Origin: an uncultured Myxococcales bacterium
GTDB lineage: Bacteria; Myxococcota_A; Polyangia; Polyangiales; Polyangiaceae
Length of the DNA: 64,000 bases
Direction: 5' to 3'
NCBI GenBank assembly: GCA_937949945.1
Contig: CALFEQ010000156.1
Span: 1 to 64,000, forward strand
Shown here: positions 9,618-17,582 of the stretch, piece after piece
How the letters are laid out: every line of letters begins with the position of its first letter
Position numbering within the stretch: the first letter of the stretch is position 1
The notes under the pieces: model-generated
What the model saw: the letters and a program-made list of their open reading frames with translations, nothing else
What the model was told of the DNA's origin: nothing
Database searches by the model: none
Made by a program: the position numbers and the translations under genes

Positions 9618-9848
9618 ATGGCGTATCCCTTTAGGCGCGTGAACGGCGACGCGGGCGCTCTCGACGATCTGTCGACGGAGCCGCTCGATCCGCGGCCTGA
9701 CTGGGAGGGCCTCGGGCGCATCCTCGTCGCGCTCCGCACCGCGACGCCCGAGCAGCGCGAGGAGCTCCTCGCGGCGGCGCGCGCGGCGGCCGGGAAGCAT
9801 CGCATGGCGCACGCGCTGGTCGACCGCGCCGAGAAGAGGGAGCGCTGA
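9618..9848 (+). CDS. Hypothetical 76-residue protein
   Basis: An intact small frame encodes MAYPFRRVNGDAGALDDL, a central PDWEGLGRILVALRTATPEQ segment and a helical Ala/Arg-rich end (ELLAAARAAAGKHRMAH). The start is preceded only by a weak CCCTCCCGACG context. Codon usage is typical for the genome. I do not recognise the family. It is cargo of the integrated element, and its termination three bases before the convergent minus-strand gene suggests both frames are real. Confidence 0.45.
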   Translation: MAYPFRRVNGDAGALDDLSTEPLDPRPDWEGLGRILVALRTATPEQREELLAAARAAAGKHRMAHALVDRAEKRER

Positions 9849-9850
9849 CA

Positions 9851-10090
9851 TCACAGCGCGAGCCTCGCGCCGCGCACGAGCGCGCGCATCGCCTCGGGGT
9901 TGCTGCGCGCTCTGAGGTAGCGGTAGGCGAGCTCGGTGTTAGGCGTCGGCGCGATGGGGACGTGGGCATGGAGCTTGGGGCAGGTGCGACCCGCCGGCGG
10001 GTGCCAGAGGTGAAGGAGTCGAGCATCGACCCATCGCGCGGGCGCGACGAGCGTCTCCACGGCACACCGCTGGCGCGGTCGCACCGTCAT
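9851..10090 (-). CDS. Short protein, possible glycosyltransferase C-terminal fragment
   Basis: From ATG 10090 this 79-residue frame reads MTVRPRQRCAVETLVAPARW, then VDARLLHLWHPPAG and a helical tail ending in ALVRGARLAL. The HLWHP phrase resembles the C-terminal region of phage-borne galactosyltransferase-like enzymes, but the nucleotide-sugar binding N-terminus is missing. It is therefore either a truncated glycosyltransferase or an unrelated small phage protein. It starts three bases from the divergent ATG at 10093. Confidence 0.4.
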   Translation of the reverse strand: MTVRPRQRCAVETLVAPARWVDARLLHLWHPPAGRTCPKLHAHVPIAPTPNTELAYRYLRARSNPEAMRALVRGARLAL

Positions 10091-10092
10091 CG

Positions 10093-10309
10093 ATGACCGA
10101 GCCGAAGACCGAGGTTGGGACCGCGGAGGCGGCGAAGCCAACCTACAAAGCGCGGATGCGCGCGCTCGCGCCGGTGGTGCGGCTGCGGAAGAAGCTCGAG
10201 GCGACGCCAAGCGCTTCTCGAAGATCGCGAATGAGGTGAAGCGGTGGAGGAACGCGCCCAACCTCGGCGAGAGGCATCAAGGATCGAGGCAACGCTCGCC
10301 GCGATGGTG
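10093..10309 (+). pseudogene. Small basic protein gene, frameshifted
   Basis: A frame starting at ATG 10093 gives MTEPKTEVGTAEAAKPTYKA and RMRALAPVVRLRKKLEATP. A shift near 10205 is needed to enter KRFSKIANEVKRWRNAPNLG, which has clear coding character. A stop follows near 10309. The family is unrecognised; the repeated pattern of single-base shifts matches the rest of the element. Confidence 0.4.
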
Positions 10310-10321
10310 AGGAGGGACGCG

Positions 10322-10499
10322 GTGACCCTGCCCGACGCGTTCGAGCCGGAGCGGGAGCGGAAGGCAGCGCGCGCCAGCTCGCGCCGGGGCCGAGATCGTC
10401 CCTCGCGAGAGGGTTGCAGCGAAGTACGCCGGGCTCCTCGAGACCGAGCCGGGCGCGAGCCTCGAGTTCGTCGCGGCACGCGCGGTCACATGTCCGTGA
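10322..10499 (+). pseudogene. Small gene remnant
   Basis: An AGGAGG ribosome binding site (10310-10315) precedes GTG 10322. The frame reads VTLPDAFEPERERKAAR and, after a shift near 10390, continues AEIVPRERVAAKYAGLLET to a TGA at 10497. The reconstructed product would be about 58 residues and helical. Function is unknown. Confidence 0.35.
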
Positions 10500-10614
10500 A
10501 GACGACGACCGGAGCGCTGGTCATGCTCACGGGCGCACGTGATCCACACGCACGTGATCCACACGGCGCCGCGGTCGCACCCAACGGCTATGAGCCAGGC
10601 GGAGTGAGGCGTCA

Positions 10615-11531
10615 TCATCCGACCGCCCACGGGCCGGACGATGCCCACCGAGCCGCCCACGGCCCCGGAGTACGCGCGGGGACGAGCGGCTCGGCGAGGA
10701 TCCGCCTCGTCTCGCACGACCTCGCCGAAGTCGCGCAGCTCCGTCGACGCGCCGGCCTTCCTCACGAAGCCGGGCCACTGCACGAGCTTCGTCGCGTCCG
10801 CCGCGAACTCGTCGGTCAGCGCCACGGGAAGCACATCGGGCAGAGCCGTCCCGCGCCGCTCGAACGTCGCTCGGATCGCGCGCACGAGCTCGTCGCCGTC
10901 GAACGAGAACGTCCTCGACATGATGACGACGTCGAACAAGTCCTTCATGCGGCTGTTCGCGATCCCGAGCTTCACCATCGCCTCGAGCTTCTCGGCCCGG
11001 CCGTCGGGCGTGGGTACGCGCGCATCCTGGGGGGCGTCGAAGTCGAGGAGCTGGGAAACTCGACGAGCTCGGGGCCCGGCGTGATGGCGTCGCCGAACCC
11101 GAGGTCGAGCCGGAGACGCACCTGCGCGGTCGCGATCTGGGCGCGCAGCGTGACGCGGATGCCACCGTACTCCTGGTCCTCTCGGATCGGCGCGACCTCG
11201 AGCGAGGCTGGGTCGAAGCGAACCCCGCCGTCGACGACATCGAGGCTGAGGACCTCCTCGAACATCGCGCGCAAGCGCGCCTCCGTCGGCTCGCCGAAGC
11301 CGAGCAGGTCGATGTCGCGCGTCGCCCGGTGCGCGCGTCCCGTCCAGAGCGTGAAGAGGGCGGCCCCTTGAGGACGAAGGCCGACGCGTACGGCGAGACG
11401 GAGAGCCGATGGAGGAGGCGCTCGTTCGCATAACGGGCGAGCAGGAGCTGGTAGTCCTCCCGCCGCTCCTTCGAAAGCTTTAGCAGCTTCGCCCGAACGG
11501 ACGCGCCGATATTGGTGGGGGCCTTCGTCAC
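10615..11531 (-). pseudogene. abiEii: AbiEii-type nucleotidyltransferase toxin, frameshifted
   Basis: The gene begins at GTG 11531, overlapping the stop of the abiEi remnant (GTGA). The first frame reads ASVRAKLLKLSKERREDYQL...SAFVLKG. It shifts near 11365 to the nucleotidyltransferase core with RATRDIDLLGFGEP-like sequence and the MFEEVLSLDVVDGGVRFDP...LRLDLGFGD segment. It shifts near 11050 to EKLEAMVKLGIANSRMKDLF and TKLVQWPGFVRK, and once more near the end to ILAEPLVPARTPGPW. These blocks match AbiEii/DUF1814 toxins of type IV systems. Three to four indels make it inactive as read. Loss of both toxin and antitoxin reading frames is expected for a neutral ruin. Confidence 0.75.
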
Positions 11532-12029
11532 GCGAGCGCCTCGAGGTAGGGACGGAGCACCGTGCCCACGCGGTCCGCCTGCGCCGCCGCGACGAGCGCG
11601 TCGATCGTCACATGCGCGGGACGATCGCGCCGCCGTGAAAGCGCGAGGTAGTCCCGGAGCGCGGCGACCGCCACCTCCGTGCCGACGTGGCGTCGGTACC
11701 GGAAGCAGTCCGCGACGGTCTTCGCCGGACTCGTGATCCACACCTCGACGCCCTCGACCCGATGACGCTCGACGCCGTGCTCGCGCGCGGCCCCATGCGC
11801 CCGCACGAGGGCGTGTCGAGCTTCGGCGCGCGTGCGCGCGTGTCGATCATGATCCAGACCGCGTGCGGCACCTCGGTCGTGAGCCCGTGCACCTGGAGCG
11901 CGCTCAGCAGGCACACCGTCGCGTGCGGCACGCGGAGGCTCACCCCCGCGAGGCTATCGCGAGGCTATGGAGCTCCGTCGCCTCTGTGTCGGGCGCGCGG
12001 TAGAGCCCCCGCGCGACCTGCTCGAGCAT
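11528..12029 (-). pseudogene. abiEi: AbiEi-type antitoxin/regulator, truncated and frameshifted
   Basis: The product starts at or before MLEQVARGLYRAPDTEATEL (ATG 12029), which is already inside the family: the N-terminal winged-helix domain is absent. After a shift near 11945 it reads RVPHATVCLLSALQVHGL, then TTEVPHAVWIMI. A second shift near 11810 leads to VEVWITSPAKTVADCFRYR and LRDYLAL...RPYLEALA. These are hallmark blocks of AbiEi C-terminal domains. The missing 5' end coincides with the inverted repeat at 12031-12068, so a recombination event may have replaced it. Confidence 0.75.
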
Positions 12030-12030
12030 A

Positions 12031-12068
12031 CGAAACGTTGTCTTCTAGAAGCATGACACAACGTTTCG
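12031..12068. promoter_or_regulatory. Nested inverted repeat
   Basis: The arms CGAAACGTTGT (12031-12041) and ACAACGTTTCG (12058-12068) are perfect 11-bp inverted copies. Between them lies a second perfect palindrome, CTTCTAGAAG (12042-12051). It stands exactly where the abiEi reading frame is cut and upstream of the intact regulator gene. It could be an operator, a resolution site or a recombination scar. There is no T-tract, so it is not an ordinary terminator. Confidence 0.6.
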
Positions 12069-12143
12069 ACCCATGCCCCTTCGCGGTCGCCGGGCTGAGC
12101 TGCAGTTGAAAGCGAGTCTAGAGGCTTGTTTCGACGCATCATT

Positions 12144-12178
12144 TGCGATTCGCGAATCACAAGTTATGCTGAGGGTAG
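12144..12178 (+). promoter_or_regulatory. Probable promoter/operator and RBS of the regulator-nucleotidyltransferase pair
   Basis: TTGCGA (12144-12149) and TATGCT (12165-12170) resemble -35 and -10 boxes with a 15-bp spacer. A perfect 12-bp palindrome, GATTCGCGAATC (12147-12158), overlaps the spacer and would suit autorepression by the downstream winged-helix protein. GAGGGT just before ATG 12181 is the ribosome binding site. Confidence 0.45.
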
Positions 12179-12180
12179 TC

Positions 12181-12708
12181 ATGGACGTTCGCCTGAAGCC
12201 CCAAGACGTCGTGGTCGCCCTGAAGCTCGCCGCCGGCCGGGGAGCCTCCTGGACGCAGCCCGACCTTGCGCGCTCGCTCCACCTGAGCGCGAGCGAGGTC
12301 AATCACGGACTCAAGCGCCTCGAAGCTTGCCACCTCTACAACGCGCGCGAGCGGCGCGTCGTGCGCGCGAACCTCCAAGAGTTCCTCGTATCCGGTCTAC
12401 GGTATGTCTTCCCCGGCCAGCTCGGGCTTTTCGGGGAAGGGATGCCGACTTCGATCGCTGCCTCTGCCGCGCTCTCGGCGAAGTTCATGCTCGGCGACGA
12501 GGACCGCGTGGTCTGGCCTGCTGCCGACAGCCGTCTCGGTCGCGTTCGCGGCCGAGTACTCGCCCCACTCTACCGCAACGTTCCCCTCGCAGCCGCCGAG
12601 GACGCGAGCCTCCATGAGTACCTGGCTCTCGTTGATGCGCTGCGTATCGGCCGCGCGCGCGAGCGCGCGCTCGCGAAAGAAGAGTTGAGCCGGAGGCTCG
12701 CGTCGTGA
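12181..12708 (+). CDS. Winged-helix regulator (putative antitoxin partner)
   Basis: This 175-residue protein starts at ATG 12181, chosen over upstream starts because GAGGGT lies at the right distance and homologous-looking sequence (MDVRLKPQDVVVALKLA) begins there. Residues 15-65 form a winged-helix fold with ASWTQPDLARSLHLSASEV as the recognition region. The middle, VSGLRYVFPGQLG, and the helical C-terminus (ALVDALRIGRARER) match a family of MarR-like proteins that sit beside nucleotidyltransferases. The next gene starts inside its stop codon (GTGA), so the two are coupled. By analogy with type IV toxin-antitoxin systems it may neutralise or regulate the transferase; that is inference. Confidence 0.7.
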   Translation: MDVRLKPQDVVVALKLAAGRGASWTQPDLARSLHLSASEVNHGLKRLEACHLYNARERRVVRANLQEFLVSGLRYVFPGQLGLFGEGMPTSIAASAALSAKFMLGDEDRVVWPAADSRLGRVRGRVLAPLYRNVPLAAAEDASLHEYLALVDALRIGRARERALAKEELSRRLAS

Positions 12709-13403
12709 CCTCTCGACGCGAGAGCGCTCGCGCCGCCATCGAGACGGTCGCTCGCGCTCTCGCCGGGGAGAGCCCGGCCGCCGTCTTCGTCGGCGGCACC
12801 GTCACCGCGCTCTATCCGCTTGCAGGCGGCGTCGATATCCGCCCGACGCTCGACGTGGACTGCGTCGTCGATCTCGCGACGACTGCCGAGTACTACGCCT
12901 TCGTCGAGCGCCTGCGGCGACGCGGCTTCACGGAGTGCACCGATGAGGACGCGCCACTCTCCCGGCTCGTCTACGCCGGCATCCGCGTCGACGTGGTCGC
13001 GACCGCAGACACCGGGATCGGTCCGACGAACCGCTGGTATCGTGATGCTGTCGCCGAGGCCGCGCTTCACCGGCTCGCCGACGATCTCGAGGTCCGAGCG
13101 ATCACCCCTGTCTTCTTCGTGGCGACGAAGCTCGAGGCCTTTCGTGGTCGAGGAGGAGGTGACTACTTCGCGAGCCACGACCTCGAGGACATTCTGACGG
13201 TGCTCGCCGGACTGCCCGAGCTCCGCGACCAGATCGCGAGCGACGATACGGATGTCGCCCGCGCCGTTCGATCCGAGCTCGTCGGCCTGCGCGCGAAAGA
13301 GGCGTTCATCGACGCCGTGCCTGCGCACTTCGAGGGCGACGCGACCGGGCAGGCGCGAGCCGACGAGCTCCTCGTCTGGCTGGCTTCGCTGGCCGGAGGG
13401 TGA
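12705..13403 (+). CDS. Nucleotidyltransferase (AbiEii/MNT-like, putative toxin)
   Basis: This 232-residue protein starts at GTG 12705, overlapping the upstream stop by four bases. The core shows the nucleotidyltransferase signature: VFVGGTVTALYPL, then RPTLDVDCVVDLAT where D-x-D would bind metal, followed by RLVYAGIRVDVVAT carrying the third acidic residue. The segment VFFVATKLEAFRGRGGGDY and the following SHDLEDILTVLAGL match AbiEii/DUF1814-like transferases. Relatives modify tRNA or proteins by NMP transfer and act as toxins in phage defence. It is intact, in contrast to the older AbiE pair next to it, which suggests selection for its maintenance. Confidence 0.75.
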   Translation: MTSRRESARAAIETVARALAGESPAAVFVGGTVTALYPLAGGVDIRPTLDVDCVVDLATTAEYYAFVERLRRRGFTECTDEDAPLSRLVYAGIRVDVVATADTGIGPTNRWYRDAVAEAALHRLADDLEVRAITPVFFVATKLEAFRGRGGGDYFASHDLEDILTVLAGLPELRDQIASDDTDVARAVRSELVGLRAKEAFIDAVPAHFEGDATGQARADELLVWLASLAGG

Positions 13404-13582
13404 ATCCTCCCGGGCGCTCGCCCGAAGGTCACCCTCCCCACCTGCCGCCCTCTCCCCTCCCCACCAGCCTCCCCACTTGGGCCCAAACGCGCCGTAACGG
13501 GTGGAACGCCCAGGTCACGCCAGTTTCGGTTTTTCTGCAGTGTCGTAACGCCGCGTCGCGCTCAGAAGCGCCCCCGCGGCCT

Positions 13583-13625
13583 TTGACACGGTAGGGGTCG
13601 TTGGTTCAATCCCAATCGCGCCTAC
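13583..13625 (+). repeat. attR-type direct repeat
   Basis: This is a perfect 43-bp copy of 7927-7969. It comprises the tRNA-Val anticodon loop, T arm and acceptor 3' strand without any 5' half, so it cannot form a tRNA. It marks the right end of the integrated element. Confidence 0.92.
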
Positions 13626-13638
13626 AACCGAGTGACTG

Positions 13639-13680
13639 AAGAAGCCGGTTCGAGGTTCACCTCAGCCGGCTTCTTCTTTT
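13639..13680 (+). terminator. Rho-independent terminator
   Basis: The 10-bp stem AAGAAGCCGG/CCGGCTTCTT (13639-13648 and 13666-13675) has a loop that itself folds as GAGGT/ACCTC, and is followed by CTTTT. It starts 14 bp after attR, so before integration it would have lain directly behind the tRNA-Val gene and ended its transcript. Confidence 0.8.
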
Positions 13681-14115
13681 GCTCCGACGAGCGCCGTCGC
13701 GGGGAAACCAGCTGGCAGAACTTCCCGAGCGCCATCGGCTTCTCGACGGCATCGTGGTCGGAGGCAATCCCGGTCTCAGCGCCAAGCCAACCGCCCACCA
13801 CTCGTGAGCGTCACCGAGCAGCGGCTCGGAAAAGTGACGTAGGAACGACCCGTGCCCATGAGGCTCCCGTCGTCACAGCAGGCTCGTTCGCGGACATGTC
13901 CGCTCCCCAGAAAACGCCATGGGTACTCCGCTCGCTCGATGTCGATCGCGGACCGCGTTCGCGCCTCCTTGCCTCCGTCCTGAGCCATTCGGCCGACTTT
14001 CGACATGCGACGAGACGTGTCGCAAGCAGACTGACCGTCGAGCCGAGAACGCCCCGCGGAGCGCCGCGGCGTCGCTGCTGATCTCGGGAACGGCCTTCGG
14101 TACTCTCGTTCGGTT
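13681..14115. other. Intergenic region before the defence operon
   Basis: This 435-bp stretch contains no convincing gene. Open frames on both strands are short on ribosome binding sites and lack recognisable motifs. The drmD promoter is expected here, but I find no clear consensus pair. Confidence 0.55.
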
Positions 14116-17100
14116 GTGACGATTCCCTCCGCGCGCACCATTCTCCAAGCTCTCCCGAAGGCACGGCTCCTCGAGCTCGGACGCATGTTCGCGGTCGCCC
14201 TACCGCCGAACGGCTCCAAGGACGAGCAGATCGAGGCGCTCGTCGCGCGAAACAGCATCCGGTTCCGGGATCTGTTGAGTGTGCTCGGTCGTGACGAGCT
14301 GAAGCTCGCGTGTCGTAGCCATGGGTTGGACGACTCCGGGCGCGCGCGCCCCGTCCTCGCAGCCCGCCTCCTCCAGGCGCACGGCTCGACGGACACCGCT
14401 CCGCCCAAGGCGCTCTTCGTCCCCAACACGATTCCTCGCTACGCGCCGCGCGCCGGCGACATCGTGCAAGTGCGGCACCGGCAGTGGCTCGTCGACGCCG
14501 TCGTGCCTCCCACCGCCGAGGGCGACAGCACGCTCGTGCGCCTCGTCTGCCTCGACGACGACAACCAGGGCCGACGCCTCGACGTCTTCTGGGAGCTCGA
14601 GCTCGGCGCGCGCGTCCTCCAGCCCGAAGCCCACGGCCTCGGCAACGTCACGCGGATGGATCCGCCGCGCCACTTCGCGGCGTACCTGCACGCGCTCAAG
14701 TGGAACAGCGTGACCGCCACGGACGCGAAGCTGTTCCAGTCTCCGTTCCGCGCCGGCATCAAGCTGATGAACCACCAGCTCACGCCGCTGCGCAAAGCGC
14801 TCTCCCTGCCCCGCGCCAACGTCTTCATCGCCGACGACGTGGGCCTCGGAAAGACAGTGGAAGCAGGCCTCGTCGCGCAGGAGCTCCTCCTCCGGCAGCG
14901 TGTCGAGTTCATCCTCATCGTGTGCCCTGCGTCGGTGTGCCTGCAGTGGCGCGACGAGATGCAGAAGAAGTTCGGCCTCCAGTTCGAGGTCATGAACCGC
15001 GCCTTCCTCGGGAGGCGACGCCAGGAGCGAGGCTTCGGCGTCAACCCATGGAGCACCCACACGCGCTTCATCATCTCGCACCCGCTCCTCAGGCGACCCG
15101 AGTACCGCGACCCGCTGCTACAGCACATCGGCGAACGCGCGCCCAAGAGCCTGCTCATCCTGGACGAAGCGCACGTCGCGGCGCCAGCGGGCGCGAGCCG
15201 TTACGCCGTCGACTCGAAGATCACCAGCGTCATCCGCGACATCGCTCCCCGCTTCGAAAACCGCCTCTTCCTCAGCGCAACACCGCACAACGGCCACTCG
15301 AACAGCTTCTCCGCGCTTCTCGAGCTGCTCGATCCGCAGCGTTTCACGCGCGGCGTCCCGGTCCGCGGCCGCGCGCAGCTCGACGCCGTGATGGTCCGCC
15401 GCCTCAAGGAGGACCTCCGGCAGCTCGGCGTGGAACAGTTCCCGAAACGGCGCCTCGTTCCGATCAAGATCGGCGATCCGTCGTCCCCGGAGCTCGCGAT
15501 CGCGAAGAAGCTCGCCGAGTACACGGCGCTCTCGAAGCCGGAGAAGGGAGAAGGCCGGCTCGTCTTCATCAACCTGCAGAAGCGCCTTCTCTCGAGCGTG
15601 GAGGCGTTCCATCGCACGCTCCAGGCACACCACCGCGCGGTCCTCGAAGGGCGCGCGAAGATGGCGGCGACCGTACAGCTGTCGCTCGCAGAAGACGACG
15701 ACGAGTACGGCGTGCCGGACGAGACGTTCGACGAGGTCGACGAGGCCCGCGCCTCCGCAGGGTCGCGTCACGTCACGATGACGGCGCCGGCGAAGGCGCT
15801 GCTCGACGAGCTCCTCCGCCTGAGCGCGATGTACCGTGCAGCGCCGGACGCGAAGGTTCACGCGCTCATCGACTGGATCCGCACGCACCAGTGCCGCGCC
15901 GTCGCCGTGGGCGGCGCCGATCCGAACGCGTCCGCCGAGGACCGGCGATGGACGAATCGACGCCTCCTCGTCTTCACGGAATACGGCGACACGAAGCGCT
16001 ATCTCCGCACGCTCCTCGATGCCGCCGTCGAGGGCACCGACCGCGGCGACGAGCGCATCATGGAGCTGCACGGCGGCATGTCCGACGAGCAGCGGGAGGA
16101 GGTGCAGCGCGCGTTCAACGCGCCGCCGGACGAGCACCCCGTGCGCATTCTGCTCGCGACCGACGCCGCGCGCGAAGGCGTCAACCTCCAAGGGCACTGC
16201 GCGGATCTCGTGCACTTCGACGTGCCGTGGAACCCGGCGCGCATCGAGCAGCGCAACGGACGCATCGACCGCACACTCCAGCCCGAGCCCGAGGTGCGCT
16301 GCCATTACTTCGTCTACCCCGATCGCGAAGAGGACGTCGTCCTCGAGACGCTGATCCGCAAGGTCGACGTCATCCAGCGCGAGCTCGGATCGGTCGGCGC
16401 CGTCCTCCTCGAGCGGATGAACGAGGTGATGGAGAACGGCATCGACGCGACCACCGTCGAGCGCCTGCGCCAGGCGGAAGAGGCCGGCGACCTGAAGAAG
16501 ACGTCGACCGAGGAGCTCGAGTCCCAACGCGACGGCCTCGATCAGGTCCGCCGCGACATCGAAGAAGCCGGGCAGCTCCTCAACCGCTCGGCCAAGGTGA
16601 TGAACTTCGACCCGACGCTCCTCCGCGACGCCGTCGACGTCGGGCTCGAGCTCGCCGGTGCCAAACCGCTCGAACCGATCAAGACCGCGGAAGGGATCGA
16701 GGCGTGGCGCGTCCCGGATTTGCCCGAGGCGTGGCAGACCACGCTCGACACCTTGCGCCCCGCGCGCGGGCGGAACGAGCCGTTCTGGGATTTCCGGAAG
16801 AAGCCGCCGCTGCCCATCGTGTTCCGGCCGCCGCCCCGGATGAACAGCGCGCTCGCGCACGTGCACCTGCAGCACCCGTTCGTGCAGCGCATCCTCGGCC
16901 GCTTCCTCTCGCAGGGCTACAGCGCGCACGATCTCTCGCGCGTGACCGTCGTGCGAACGCGACACGATGCGCTCGTGCGCGTCATCGCGTTCGGGAGACT
17001 TTCGCTCTTCGGCGCCGGCGCCACGCGCCTGCACGATCAGCTCATCTCGGTCGCGGCGCGGTGGACGGAGGGGAGCGACACCATCCAGCCGTTCGCCGAG

Positions 17101-17577
17101 GAAGCCGACAAGAAAGCCATCGACATGCTCGAGCAGGTGCTCGCCGAGTCACCGACGCTCGAAGCCGTCTCGAGCTCGGTCCAACAGCGCCTGCTGGCAG
17201 CGACGCCCGGCACGTTCGCGAAGCTCTGGAAGTACATCCGCGAAGAAGCCGACGCCATCGCGCACGACGCCGAGCGAAGGCTCTTGCAGCGTGGCGCCGA
17301 GGAGTCCGAGGCGCTCCGCAAGCTCCTCGCCGCGCAGCGCAAGGCGATCATCGACGAGATCGAGCGCCGCCAACAGCTCTCGTTCGACGATCTCGGGCTC
17401 GACAAGCGCGAGGAAGAACAGTTCCGGCGAGAGCAGCAGTACCTCGGCGATCGCCTCGTCGCGATCCAGCTCGAGCTCGAGCGAGAGCCGCAACAGATCG
17501 AGGCGATGTACAAAGTGGCCCTCCGGCGGCTCGAACCGGTGGGCCTGGTGTTCCTCTGGCCGGAGACGAGGGGATAG
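14116..17577 (+). CDS. drmD: DrmD-type SNF2 helicase (DISARM class 1)
   Basis: This 1153-residue protein starts at GTG 14116. Residues 1-95 contain two SAP-like helical motifs (LLELGRMFAVALPPNGSK and LKLACRSHGLDDSGR) that may bind DNA. The SNF2 core has Walker A DVGLGKTVEAG near residue 240, DEAHVA near 349 and SATPHNGH near 387. The C-terminal helicase lobe carries LLATDAAREGVNLQ and RIEQRNGRIDR near residues 680-720. A coiled, charged C-terminus follows (RREQQYLGDRLVAIQLE). In DISARM, DrmD is the class 1-specific SNF2-family subunit that works with an adenine methyltransferase and the DrmA-B-C core. The methyltransferase gene starts 5 bp after the stop. No damage is seen. Confidence 0.88.
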   Translation: MTIPSARTILQALPKARLLELGRMFAVALPPNGSKDEQIEALVARNSIRFRDLLSVLGRDELKLACRSHGLDDSGRARPVLAARLLQAHGSTDTAPPKALFVPNTIPRYAPRAGDIVQVRHRQWLVDAVVPPTAEGDSTLVRLVCLDDDNQGRRLDVFWELELGARVLQPEAHGLGNVTRMDPPRHFAAYLHALKWNSVTATDAKLFQSPFRAGIKLMNHQLTPLRKALSLPRANVFIADDVGLGKTVEAGLVAQELLLRQRVEFILIVCPASVCLQWRDEMQKKFGLQFEVMNRAFLGRRRQERGFGVNPWSTHTRFIISHPLLRRPEYRDPLLQHIGERAPKSLLILDEAHVAAPAGASRYAVDSKITSVIRDIAPRFENRLFLSATPHNGHSNSFSALLELLDPQRFTRGVPVRGRAQLDAVMVRRLKEDLRQLGVEQFPKRRLVPIKIGDPSSPELAIAKKLAEYTALSKPEKGEGRLVFINLQKRLLSSVEAFHRTLQAHHRAVLEGRAKMAATVQLSLAEDDDEYGVPDETFDEVDEARASAGSRHVTMTAPAKALLDELLRLSAMYRAAPDAKVHALIDWIRTHQCRAVAVGGADPNASAEDRRWTNRRLLVFTEYGDTKRYLRTLLDAAVEGTDRGDERIMELHGGMSDEQREEVQRAFNAPPDEHPVRILLATDAAREGVNLQGHCADLVHFDVPWNPARIEQRNGRIDRTLQPEPEVRCHYFVYPDREEDVVLETLIRKVDVIQRELGSVGAVLLERMNEVMENGIDATTVERLRQAEEAGDLKKTSTEELESQRDGLDQVRRDIEEAGQLLNRSAKVMNFDPTLLRDAVDVGLELAGAKPLEPIKTAEGIEAWRVPDLPEAWQTTLDTLRPARGRNEPFWDFRKKPPLPIVFRPPPRMNSALAHVHLQHPFVQRILGRFLSQGYSAHDLSRVTVVRTRHDALVRVIAFGRLSLFGAGATRLHDQLISVAARWTEGSDTIQPFAEEADKKAIDMLEQVLAESPTLEAVSSSVQQRLLAATPGTFAKLWKYIREEADAIAHDAERRLLQRGAEESEALRKLLAAQRKAIIDEIERRQQLSFDDLGLDKREEEQFRREQQYLGDRLVAIQLELEREPQQIEAMYKVALRRLEPVGLVFLWPETRG

Positions 17578-17582
17578 TAGCC

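Noticed and set aside
13632..14081. 149-codon plus-strand frame after attR
   Set aside because: It begins inside the terminator hairpin, has no ribosome binding site and shows no recognisable pattern.
14484..17582. Open frame upstream of and in frame with drmMI, which could suggest a 2416-residue fusion
   Set aside because: The upstream 1030 codons are a shadow of drmD (Arg/Pro/Ala-rich, no motifs). The conserved methylase N-terminus begins at 17583.
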